Shown here piece after piece: positions 56,999-64,000 of a DNA stretch of 64,000 nucleotides (positions within the stretch are counted from its first letter, which is position 1; every line of letters starts with the position of its first letter). This DNA comes from Edwardsiella anguillarum ET080813 (GTDB lineage Bacteria; Pseudomonadota; Gammaproteobacteria; Enterobacterales; Enterobacteriaceae). The stretch spans positions 3,694,350 through 3,758,349 of the forward strand of contig NZ_CP006664.1 of the NCBI RefSeq assembly GCF_000264765.2, in the 5' to 3' direction. A model generated the notes under the pieces. That model was given only the letters and a program-made list of their open reading frames with translations, made no database searches and was not told the DNA's origin. Both the position numbers and the translations under genes were made by a program.

Positions 56999-58471
56999 TC
57001 AATCGCCCAGGGTCATGCGGTTCAGCTTCGGCGCGGTCAGCAGCATCAGCACGGCGATGACGGCGGTAGCGATACCGATCTGCATAAATACGTGGCTATA
57101 GATAGCCAGTGACGCGTGGGGATCGGCAACCTCGCCCCCCGGCACGGCGGTCAGCGCCGCCACTTTACCGGCGATCAGCGCCGCGGCGGCGGTGGTCAGG
57201 AACCAAGAGCCCATGATAAAGCCCATCAGTCGCTGCGGCACCAGCTGCGCCACCATGGCCAGACCCAGACCGGAGATCATCAGTTCGCCGATACTCTGCA
57301 GCGCATAGCTCAGGATCAGCCAGTTAACCGACACAATCCCCGCTTCATTGGCGAAGGATGCGCCCCACGGCAGCACCAGGAACGCGCCGGAGCACAGCAC
57401 CATACCGATAGCAAACTTGTGCGGCATCGGCAGGCGGTCGCCCATCTTGTTGTAGATTGCGGCTAGGATCGGGCTAGCGACCATGATCCAGAACGGGTTC
57501 AGCGCCTGATACTGCTCCGGCTCGAACGCGATGCCGAAGATGCTGTGTTCAACGTTATGGATGGCGAAGAAGTTCAGCGAGGTCGGCATCTGGCTATACA
57601 GCACGAAGAAGACCACGGCTTCTAGCATCAGCAGGAAGGCGACGATCATCTTACGGCGCGCGCCGCCCTGCAGTGCAAAGGTCTCTTTCGCGAAGATCAG
57701 GATGATGCCGGCGGAGATGATGGCCAGCGCCCAGCGCGCGATGGTTTGGTTATGCAGCAGCCAGGTTGAAATGGCGACCAGGATCACCACGCCGACCAGG
57801 GTCATCATCAGCTTGCCGACCTGCAGCGCTGCGAAGTCCGGCTTGGAGCCCTGATCCTTCACCCAGCGACGGCACATCATAAAGTTGACCAGGGTGATCA
57901 GCATGCCCACGACGCTTAGGGAGAACGCGACGCTCCAGCCAAAGCGGGCCGCCAGCCACGGGGTTGCCAGCATAGAGAAGAAGGAACCGATGTTCACCGA
58001 CATGTAGTACATGGTGAAGGCGCCGTCCAGGCGCGGATCGTTTTTCTCATAGCAGGTGGAGAGCAGCGAGGAGGGGTTAGCCTTAAACAGGCCGTTACCG
58101 ACCGCGATGGTCGCCATCCCCACGTAGACCAGCGACAGGTCATGGCCGGAGTAGGCGACAAAGGCATAGCCAATGGCCAGAACCAGCGCGCCGAGCATGA
58201 TGACGCGCTTGGCACCCAGCACCTTGTCACCCAGCCAGCCGCCGATAGCGACGAAGCCGTATACCAGGGCGCTGAAGGAGGAGAACAGGGTAATGGAGTC
58301 GGCCTCGGTCATGCCCAGCATCTTGACCAGATAAACGGCCATGATGCCCTGCAGGCCGTAATAGCCAAAACGTTCCCACAGTTCGATAGAGAAGATCAGA
58401 TAGAAAGCACGGGGCTGTTTAAACGCGTTAAGACTCACGTTTTCCGGTTGGTTGTTGTTTGCGTTTGACAC
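56999..58471 (-). CDS. dtpA: Proton-dependent di/tripeptide transporter
   Basis: A 490-residue POT/PTR-family symporter with ~14 membrane segments, taking up di- and tripeptides. The N-terminal ExxERF-type motif is [20 protein letters not shown], essential for proton coupling. The PTR2 signature is present in the region [20 protein letters not shown], and the C-terminal half has [17 protein letters not shown]. It matches E. coli DtpA (TppB, 500 aa). Upstream TGTTAC repeats could be OmpR sites, since OmpR activates tppB in E. coli and Salmonella. Confidence 0.95.
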   Translation of the reverse strand: MSNANNNQPENVSLNAFKQPRAFYLIFSIELWERFGYYGLQGIMAVYLVKMLGMTEADSITLFSSFSALVYGFVAIGGWLGDKVLGAKRVIMLGALVLAIGYAFVAYSGHDLSLVYVGMATIAVGNGLFKANPSSLLSTCYEKNDPRLDGAFTMYYMSVNIGSFFSMLATPWLAARFGWSVAFSLSVVGMLITLVNFMMCRRWVKDQGSKPDFAALQVGKLMMTLVGVVILVAISTWLLHNQTIARWALAIISAGIILIFAKETFALQGGARRKMIVAFLLMLEAVVFFVLYSQMPTSLNFFAIHNVEHSIFGIAFEPEQYQALNPFWIMVASPILAAIYNKMGDRLPMPHKFAIGMVLCSGAFLVLPWGASFANEAGIVSVNWLILSYALQSIGELMISGLGLAMVAQLVPQRLMGFIMGSWFLTTAAAALIAGKVAALTAVPGGEVADPHASLAIYSHVFMQIGIATAVIAVLMLLTAPKLNRMTLGD

Positions 58472-59045
58472 AAGTTACCTCTGGTTTTTCACGCCCGTCT
58501 GACGACGGGTAACGGCCGCGGCGCATGTTTAAAAAACATACTGTTTACATTGTTATACGCGGCAGGAAGAGGGGTACTCTTAACGATATTTTGCAGGCTG
58601 ACAATAGCTTTGTCATATTCTGTTACACAAACATTCTATGGAATAATCCGATAATGTTACAAATGTTACTCAGAGGGAACTAACGCCTAAAATGCATTTT
58701 CCGATGTAAAATTTTGCCGAATTGCCGTACAAAAGCAATTTCGTTGTATATTTCGCTATTTTTATAAAAAGCAGGGTTATTATCTGGTTGTTCGCAATAA
58801 TTGTATTTGATTGTACTAAATTATCGTCTTTTTCCAAAATCATCAAATAGAGCAACATATCGGCATCAATCGAAGAATAATATTAACGATTTAAATGTGA
58901 TCAACCTCAAAATTACGACAACGAAAGTGCTTGCGCTGTGGCAAATAAAGTGAAACTGCGCTAGCAGAGGTAAAAACGGGGGAGAGATCACAGCAGAGGG
59001 CGGCGCGCACCGCCGGATAAGCAGTGCGCGGCACCGGGAAAGGGC
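58472..59045. other. dtpA-nth intergenic region
   Basis: A 574-bp non-coding region, markedly A+T-rich from 58530 to 58920, upstream of dtpA (minus) and downstream of nth (minus). It contains three TGTTAC repeats (58621-58669). Near 59009-59036, GCGCGCAC/GTGCGCGG forms an imperfect stem beyond the nth stop, without a T-run. No gene is recognisable; a short minus-strand frame around 58670-58858 is low-complexity and unsupported. Confidence 0.55.
58621..58669 (-). promoter_or_regulatory. Possible OmpR-type repeats upstream of dtpA
   Basis: TGTTAC occurs at 58621-58626, 58655-58660 and 58664-58669, so GTAACA is read on the dtpA strand, 150-198 bp before the start. GTAACA is the core of OmpR half-sites. 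The 9-bp spacing of the last two is close to, but not exactly, the usual 10 bp. Confidence 0.3.
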
Positions 59046-59690
59046 CTACTGCTCGGGGTAGACTTTATCGCGGAATTCGCACAGATCCTCGATGAGGCAG
59101 GAGCCGCAGCGCGGGCGCCGGGCGATGCAGGTATAGCGCCCGTGCAGGATCAGCCAGTGATGACAGTTGAGGGTGAACTCCGCCGGTACCACCTTAAGCA
59201 GCTTCTCCTCAACCTCGTTGACCGTCTTTCCCGGCGCAAAGCGGGTGCGGTTACAGACGCGGAAAATATGGGTATCGACGGCGATGGTCGGCCAGCCGAA
59301 GGCCGTATTGAGCACGACGTTGGCGGTCTTGCGTCCGACGCCGGGCAGCGCTTCCAGCGCAGGGCGATCCTCCGGTACCTCGCCGCCGTGCTGCTCCAGC
59401 AGGAGACGGCAGGTCTTGATAATGTTTTCCGCTTTGCCGTTATACAGACCGATAGTCTTGATGTGCCGCTTGACACCGTCCACGCCGAGCGCCAGCAGCG
59501 CCGCGGGGGTGTTGGCCGCCGGAAACAGCGTCGCGGTTGCCTTATTGACGCTGACGTCGGTCGCCTGGGCCGACAGCAGCACGGCGATCAGCAGTTCAAA
59601 CGGGCTGCTGTAGATAAGCTCGGTGGTCGGCTGCGGATTGGCGTCGCGTAGGCGCCGGAGTATCTCGATGCGTTTTTCCTGATTCATCAT
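59046..59690 (-). CDS. nth: Endonuclease III (DNA glycosylase/AP lyase)
   Basis: A 214-residue base-excision repair enzyme removing oxidised pyrimidines. The helix-hairpin-helix [21 protein letters not shown] contains the catalytic Lys (~K122) and is followed by the catalytic Asp in [11 protein letters not shown] (~D140). Four C-terminal Cys ([17 protein letters not shown]) bind the [4Fe-4S] cluster. The first ATG overlaps the rsxE stop (ATGATG), a coupling also found in E. coli. Last gene of the rsx-nth operon. Confidence 0.97.
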   Translation of the reverse strand: MMNQEKRIEILRRLRDANPQPTTELIYSSPFELLIAVLLSAQATDVSVNKATATLFPAANTPAALLALGVDGVKRHIKTIGLYNGKAENIIKTCRLLLEQHGGEVPEDRPALEALPGVGRKTANVVLNTAFGWPTIAVDTHIFRVCNRTRFAPGKTVNEVEEKLLKVVPAEFTLNCHHWLILHGRYTCIARRPRCGSCLIEDLCEFRDKVYPEQ

Positions 59691-60397
59691 GCCTGCTCAT
59701 GGTTGTCCGTGGGCGCCGCGCTGCGCTGCGCTTGGCCAACGGCGCTACGCTGCGCCTGACGCCGGCGTAGCTTTTGATCGATAACATATTTGAACGCTAG
59801 CATAAACCCAAGGCCAAGAAATGCGCCCGGCGGCAAAATGGCCAGCAGGAACGGCGTATCGGTATGAAACAGCTCGATGCGCAGCGCGCGGGCCCAGTGG
59901 CCGAGCAGCAGGTCGGCGCCGTCGAATAGGGTACCGTTGCCCAGGATTTCACGCAGGGCGCCCAAAACGAACAGCGCCGCGGTCGCGCCTAGCCCGGTGG
60001 CCAGGCCGTCCAGCGCCGCTACCCCGACGGGATGGTGGGCGGCATAGGCCTCGGCGCGCCCGATGACGATGCAGTTGGTGACGATCAGCGGAATAAAGAT
60101 CCCCAGGGATTGATACAAGCCGAACGCGTAGGCGTTGATCAGCATCTGCACCGCGCTGACGACGGAGGCGATGATCATCACATAGATAGGAATACGGATC
60201 TCGCTGGGCACCCAGCGGCGCAGCGCCGAAACGGCGCTGTTGGTCAAGACCAGCACCAGCGTGGTGGCCAGCCCCAGCCCCAGGGCGTTGGTGGCGGTCG
60301 AGGAGACCGCCAGCAGCGGGCAGAGGCCGAGCAGCTGTACCAGGGCCGAGTTGTTCTTCCATAGCCCGTTGATGAATAGATTTTTGGCCTCACTCAT
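59687..60397 (-). CDS. rsxE: Electron transport complex subunit RsxE
   Basis: A 236-residue integral membrane subunit of the Rsx (Rnf-like) complex, which drives electrons toward reducing the [2Fe-2S] cluster of SoxR. About six membrane segments; typical stretches are NPALVQ-like [18 protein letters not shown] and [16 protein letters not shown]. It is related to RsxA and NqrD/E. The C-terminal tail ([20 protein letters not shown]) is basic and contains a short duplicated AVGQAQRSA-type repeat. Overlaps rsxG and nth. Confidence 0.95.
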   Translation of the reverse strand: MSEAKNLFINGLWKNNSALVQLLGLCPLLAVSSTATNALGLGLATTLVLVLTNSAVSALRRWVPSEIRIPIYVMIIASVVSAVQMLINAYAFGLYQSLGIFIPLIVTNCIVIGRAEAYAAHHPVGVAALDGLATGLGATAALFVLGALREILGNGTLFDGADLLLGHWARALRIELFHTDTPFLLAILPPGAFLGLGFMLAFKYVIDQKLRRRQAQRSAVGQAQRSAAPTDNHEQA

Positions 60398-61023
60398 TCA
60401 CTTTCTCCACAGCGCGGCAGGCTGGCCAGATGCGGTCGGATATCGCGGATTGCCAGCGTAGTGCGGCGAACGGCGTTAACCACCGCCCGCGGAGTGATGG
60501 TAGCGCCGGTAAACTGGTCGAACTCGCCGCCGTCTTTCTTTACCCGAAACGCCGGGTCCTGTGCGCCGTGTACGACCTTGTTGCGAAAGCTGTCGATCCA
60601 GTCGGAGATACGGATTTCAATTTTATCGCCGAGCCCTGGGGTTTCGTGCTGCTCTTGCACCCGTACGCCTAGAACCTTACCGCTGAAATCGGCGCCGACC
60701 AGCAGGCGAATGGCGCCGGCATAGCCATCGGGCGCGGTGGCCTCGACCAGCGCAGCGATCGGCTGGCCCTGACGCTGGGCCAGATACAGCCGGTGCTCCG
60801 CGCCGTCGCCCAGGCGCGGGTCGCGCAGCAGCAGACAGCTACGCTGCAGGTCGTTGTCGTAGTCGCCCGGTGCGATCACCTGATCAAACAGTCGCTGCTG
60901 CTGCAGCGCCGCCTGACGGGCGATGGTGCGGGTGGTCAATTGATGCACGATGGCCGTCAGCGCGGTGGCGAGGATGGCGAACAGGGCCAGGCGGATACCG
61001 TGGCGGCGCATAGTGGTTAGCAT
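60394..61023 (-). CDS. rsxG: Electron transport complex subunit RsxG (flavoprotein)
   Basis: A 209-residue membrane-anchored periplasmic flavoprotein of the Rsx complex. One N-terminal membrane helix ([21 protein letters not shown]) precedes the FMN-binding domain. The covalent FMN-Thr attachment motif is in [18 protein letters not shown] (S/TGATxT). Its stop overlaps the rsxE start by 4 bp; rsxD lies 9 bp upstream. Confidence 0.95.
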   Translation of the reverse strand: MLTTMRRHGIRLALFAILATALTAIVHQLTTRTIARQAALQQQRLFDQVIAPGDYDNDLQRSCLLLRDPRLGDGAEHRLYLAQRQGQPIAALVEATAPDGYAGAIRLLVGADFSGKVLGVRVQEQHETPGLGDKIEIRISDWIDSFRNKVVHGAQDPAFRVKKDGGEFDQFTGATITPRAVVNAVRRTTLAIRDIRPHLASLPRCGESE

Positions 61024-61032
61024 GAAGACTCC

Positions 61033-62070
61033 TTAGCGATGGCCATAAACGCGCGGCTGGGTGTAGTGGTCGATCAGCGGCACACAGATGTTGGCCAGCA
61101 GCACCGCAAAGGCGACGCCGTCGGGGTAGCCGCCATAGGTGCGGATCAGCCAGACCAGTACGCCGCAGAGCAGGCCAAAGATCAGGCGGCCGCGCGGCGT
61201 GGTGGCCGCGGTGACCGGATCGGTAGCAATGAAAAACGCGCCCAGCATGGTGGCGCCGGAGAACAGGGTAGTCAGCGGCGGCGCAATGCTCTGCGGCGCC
61301 AACCCACCGCCCAGCGCGGCGCATAGCGCCATGGCGACCAGGAAGCCTAGCGGGATCTGCCAGTGAATAATGCGGCGCAGCAGCAGCAGCAGGCCACCGA
61401 GCAGGAACCCTGCGTTGACCCATTGCCACCCTAAACCGGCCAGCTCGCCCTGCCAGATGGGCTGGCGGAAGATTTCCGTCAGCGTCTGGCCGCTGCGCAG
61501 CCCGGTCTTCACGCTGTCGAGCGGCGTGGCGGAGCTTACGCCGTCCACGCTGAGCAGGGCGTGCAGATCGGCGGCGTGACCGCCGAAGATCTGTGACAGA
61601 GTATGGCTGAGATCCAGCGGTTGGCTCAGCAGGCTCTGCGGCGGCAGCCAGGTGGTCATGGGCACCGGGAAGGCAATCAGCAGCATGACATAGCCGACCA
61701 TGGCCGGGTTGAAGGGGTTCTGCCCCAGCCCGCCGTACAGCTGCTTGGCGATGATGATGGCAAAGGCGCTGCCGAGCACGACGAGCCACCAGGGCGCCAG
61801 CGGCGGCAGGCTGATGCCCAGCAGCAGCCCGGTCAGCAGCGCGGAATTATCGCCGAGCGTACTGAGCGGGCGTCGGCGTAGACGCAGCACCAGCGCCTCA
61901 CAGAGGCAGGCGGTGAGGATGGCCAACGTGAGCTGGATAAGCGTGCCGTAGCCAAAAAAGTAGGTTTGCGCCACGATGCCAGGCAGGGCGGCGGCAACGA
62001 CCCAGAACATGATGCGCCCCGTGTTCTGGCGGTTATGGGTAAAGGGTGAACTGGCGATTCTGAAGGCCAT
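61033..62070 (-). CDS. rsxD: Electron transport complex subunit RsxD
   Basis: A 345-residue multi-span membrane flavoprotein of the Rsx complex, related to NqrB/RnfD, with ~9-10 hydrophobic segments. The covalent flavin Thr is in the periplasmic motif [12 protein letters not shown]. Other conserved stretches are [18 protein letters not shown] and [21 protein letters not shown]. It starts immediately after the rsxC stop, with no gap. Confidence 0.95.
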   Translation of the reverse strand: MAFRIASSPFTHNRQNTGRIMFWVVAAALPGIVAQTYFFGYGTLIQLTLAILTACLCEALVLRLRRRPLSTLGDNSALLTGLLLGISLPPLAPWWLVVLGSAFAIIIAKQLYGGLGQNPFNPAMVGYVMLLIAFPVPMTTWLPPQSLLSQPLDLSHTLSQIFGGHAADLHALLSVDGVSSATPLDSVKTGLRSGQTLTEIFRQPIWQGELAGLGWQWVNAGFLLGGLLLLLRRIIHWQIPLGFLVAMALCAALGGGLAPQSIAPPLTTLFSGATMLGAFFIATDPVTAATTPRGRLIFGLLCGVLVWLIRTYGGYPDGVAFAVLLANICVPLIDHYTQPRVYGHR

Positions 62071-64000
62071 TTATTCCTCGCTTGGCGCTGCGGACGCCTG
62101 CTTTGCCTTAATGCGGGCGATAGCGGCCGCGACGGCCGCTTTCTGCGCATCCGTGGGGGTGGACGGAGAGGCGGGCTGAGGGGCCTCTCCGCTGACCAAT
62201 GCCTGGCGGGCTTTCACCCGAGCGATTGCCGTGGCGATGGCGGCCTGGCGATCGGACGTCGGCGTCTCTTTTTCCGAGGCTGCCGGTGTATCCGCGTCGG
62301 ATCCTGGCGCGTAGGCTGCCTGCAGCGTTGCCCGGTGGATCTGACGGCGAGGGCTTTCACCCTTGTCTGCCGCCGGTGGCTCGGCGTCGGCTTCGCTCGC
62401 CGCGGCCTGCTTGGCCTTGGCGCGGGCGATGGCGGCGGCGATGGCCGCCTTACGCGGATCGTCCTGCGGCGCCGGAGCGTCGGCGTCGCTGTTCGCGGCC
62501 GATGGGGCCGCGGCCTGCTTGGCCTTGGCGCGGGCGATGGCGGCGGCGATGGCCGCCTTGCGCGGATCGTCCTGCGGCGCCGGAGCGTCGGCGTCGCTGT
62601 CCGCGGCCGATGGGGCCGCGGCCTGCTTGGCTTTGGCGCGGGCGATGGCGGCGGCGATGGCCGCCTTACGCGGATCGTCCTGCGGCGCCGGAGCGTCGGC
62701 GTCGCTGTTCGCGGCCGATGGGGCCGCGGCCTGCTTGGCCTTGGCGCGGGCGATGGCAGCAGCCAGCGCCGCCTGCCGCGGATCGCTTACCGCGGCGGTG
62801 ACGTCATCGGTCGGCCCCGCCTTACGCAGGTTAATGCGCTGCAGCGCGGCTTGGATGGTCTCCCGATCGCTGTTGCTGACGCTGACGGCGGCCTGTTTAT
62901 GACGCTGCTCGCGCGCCGCCTTTTCCCGCGCCAGTCGCGCCAGACGGGCCTCAAAGCGCGCCTTGGCCTCGGCGGCGCGTCGGGCCTCATCGTCCAATGC
63001 GCGGATCTCGGCCTTCTCCTGTCGATAATACTGCACCAGCGGAATGTTGCTGGGACACACATAGGCGCAGGCGCCGCACTCGATGCACTCCTGCAGATGG
63101 TAGTCGCGCGCCTTATCGTGCTCCTTGCCCTGGCTGAACCAGTACAGCTGCTGGGGCAGTAGGCGCGCTGGACAGACGTCGGCGCAGGCGCCGCAGCGAA
63201 TGCAGGGCTGCTCCGCCTGCGCCGCGCTGGCGCTGAATTCATCGCGCGAAGGCGTCAGGATACAGTTGGTGATCTTGACCACCGGGACGCCGAGGCGCGA
63301 CAGGGTAAACCCCATTAGCGGGCCCCCCATGATCACCATCGGGTGCTTGTTCTGTGCAATAAACCCGCCGTTTTGCAGCAGATGCTTCACCGGCGTACCG
63401 ATGGCGGCCCAGACATTTCCCGGGCGGTGCATCTGCTCGCCGGTCAGGGTGACCACGCGCTCGATCAGCGGCTCTCCGTCGATGACGGCGCGCTTGATGG
63501 CGTAGACCGTCGCCACGTTTTGCATCAGCACGCCGATGGAGGCCGAGTGTCGACCGTGGGGAACCTCCATGCCGGTCAGGATCTTGATCAGCTGCTTGGC
63601 CCCGCCGGAGGGATACTTAGTGGGGATCACCCGCAGCTGTATCTGATCGTGACCCTGTAACGCCTGCCGCAGGGCGGCGATCGCCTGCGGCTTATTGTCT
63701 TCGATGCCAATCAGCACCCGCTCAGGCGACAGAATGTGGCGCAGTATCGCGCAGCCGGTGACGATATCCGCGGCCTGCTCGCGCATCAAGCGATCGTCGG
63801 CGGTGATGTAGGGCTCACACTCGGCGGCGTTGATGATCAGGGTATTGATGCGATCCACGCCGCCGTTGAGCTTGGCGGCGGTCGGGAAACCGGCGCCGCC
63901 GAGTCCGGCGATCCCGGCCTGATGGATATGGTCGATCAGCGCCGAGGGCGTCAGGGTGCGATAGTCGGGCAGCGGGTGGCGCTCTCCCCAGCGCTCCTGC
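62071..64000 (-). CDS. rsxC: Electron transport complex subunit RsxC (N terminus outside window)
   Basis: The cytoplasmic NADH/ferredoxin-interacting iron-sulfur subunit of the Rsx complex. The frame stays open to the right edge, so the gene is partial; roughly the first 120 residues of the family are missing. The NADH/FMN-binding part includes [29 protein letters not shown] and [10 protein letters not shown]. Two [4Fe-4S] motifs follow: [12 protein letters not shown] and [17 protein letters not shown] long Ala/Lys/Arg coiled-coil tail then carries repeats of [20 protein letters not shown], as in E. coli RsxC but more uniform here. Confidence 0.96.
   Translation of the reverse strand, partial: QERWGERHPLPDYRTLTPSALIDHIHQAGIAGLGGAGFPTAAKLNGGVDRINTLIINAAECEPYITADDRLMREQAADIVTGCAILRHILSPERVLIGIEDNKPQAIAALRQALQGHDQIQLRVIPTKYPSGGAKQLIKILTGMEVPHGRHSASIGVLMQNVATVYAIKRAVIDGEPLIERVVTLTGEQMHRPGNVWAAIGTPVKHLLQNGGFIAQNKHPMVIMGGPLMGFTLSRLGVPVVKITNCILTPSRDEFSASAAQAEQPCIRCGACADVCPARLLPQQLYWFSQGKEHDKARDYHLQECIECGACAYVCPSNIPLVQYYRQEKAEIRALDDEARRAAEAKARFEARLARLAREKAAREQRHKQAAVSVSNSDRETIQAALQRINLRKAGPTDDVTAAVSDPRQAALAAAIARAKAKQAAAPSAANSDADAPAPQDDPRKAAIAAAIARAKAKQAAAPSAADSDADAPAPQDDPRKAAIAAAIARAKAKQAAAPSAANSDADAPAPQDDPRKAAIAAAIARAKAKQAAASEADAEPPAADKGESPRRQIHRATLQAAYAPGSDADTPAASEKETPTSDRQAAIATAIARVKARQALVSGEAPQPASPSTPTDAQKAAVAAAIARIKAKQASAAPSEE
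62406..62788. repeat. 108-bp tandem repeat within rsxC
   Basis: The anchor sequence CCTGCTTGG recurs at 62406, 62514, 62622 and 62730, exactly 108 bp apart. The first three units are nearly identical in DNA; the fourth diverges after about 35 bp. Each unit encodes 36 residues: [19 protein letters not shown] plus an AAAPSAA(N/D)SDADAPAPQ spacer. More degenerate copies of the helix part continue toward the C terminus. Confidence 0.92.

Noticed and set aside
58670-58858. 62-residue minus-strand frame upstream of dtpA
   Set aside because: A+T-rich, Ile/Lys/Asn-rich translation overlapping promoter repeats; no ribosome site or conservation evidence.
62406-62788. Possible CRISPR array
   Set aside because: The 108-bp units are directly adjacent, have no unique spacers and stay in the rsxC reading frame.
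62335-63162. Repetitive Gly/Arg-rich open frames opposite rsxC
   Set aside because: They arise from the 108-bp repeat of rsxC read on the other strand.

Overview
This window looks like chromosomal DNA from a G+C-rich member of the Enterobacterales, most likely Edwardsiella or a close relative. That guess rests on three things. The right-hand third follows the E. coli order cfa-punC-punR-purR-ynhF-sodB-mepH-grxD-rnt-gloA, then slyA/slyB-anmK-mliC-pdxH-tyrS-pdxY-gstA-dtpA-nth-rsxEGDC. The proteins are close to enterobacterial ones but clearly diverged. Base composition of the core genes is high, by eye near 60% G+C. The genus is an inference, not something the sequence proves.

Layout. 1-4.7 kb is a lower-GC block that looks acquired: the tail of a GH18 chitinase-like enzyme, a two-gene type I secretion exporter (HlyB/HlyD type), and an opposite-strand relic of a YadA-type trimeric autotransporter anchor. 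4.7-17.9 kb is a complete-looking myo-inositol catabolic cluster, all on the + strand: iolA, iolD, iolG, a three-gene ABC sugar importer, a second inositol dehydrogenase-like gene, iolC fused to a DUF2090 domain, iolE and iolB. Two matching palindromes in front of iolA and iolG are candidate operators. 18-21.2 kb holds malS with MalT-like boxes and htpX with a sigma32-like promoter. 21.3-27.3 kb holds the divergent putA/putP pair with PutA-operator hexamers between them. 27.3-36.5 kb is a copper/silver efflux locus: cusRS and a SilE/PcoE-like mini-protein on one strand, cusCFBA on the other, with a CusR box between.

36.5-51 kb carries cfa, punC/punR, an ynjCD-type ABC transporter without its binding protein wedged between punR and purR, purR, the 29-residue membrane peptide ynhF, sodB, mepH, grxD, an Na+/H+ antiporter-family transporter where E. 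coli has lhr, rnt, gloA, a long non-coding stretch with a chain of potential hairpins before slyA, then slyA and slyB (the latter with a PhoP box). 51-64 kb carries anmK, mliC, pdxH, tyrS, pdxY, gstA, dtpA, nth and the rsx electron-transport genes. rsxC runs off the right edge and contains a near-perfect 108-bp tandem repeat.

How it works together. The iol genes form one pathway from imported inositol to acetyl-CoA. The cus genes sense and pump Cu(I)/Ag(I) out of the periplasm. putA/putP import and oxidise proline, with PutA as its own repressor. The rsx complex with nth couples membrane redox to SoxR control and base-excision repair. The least explained pieces are the exporter/adhesin scar at the left edge, the ynjCD insertion, the SilE-like mini-protein and the slyA leader.
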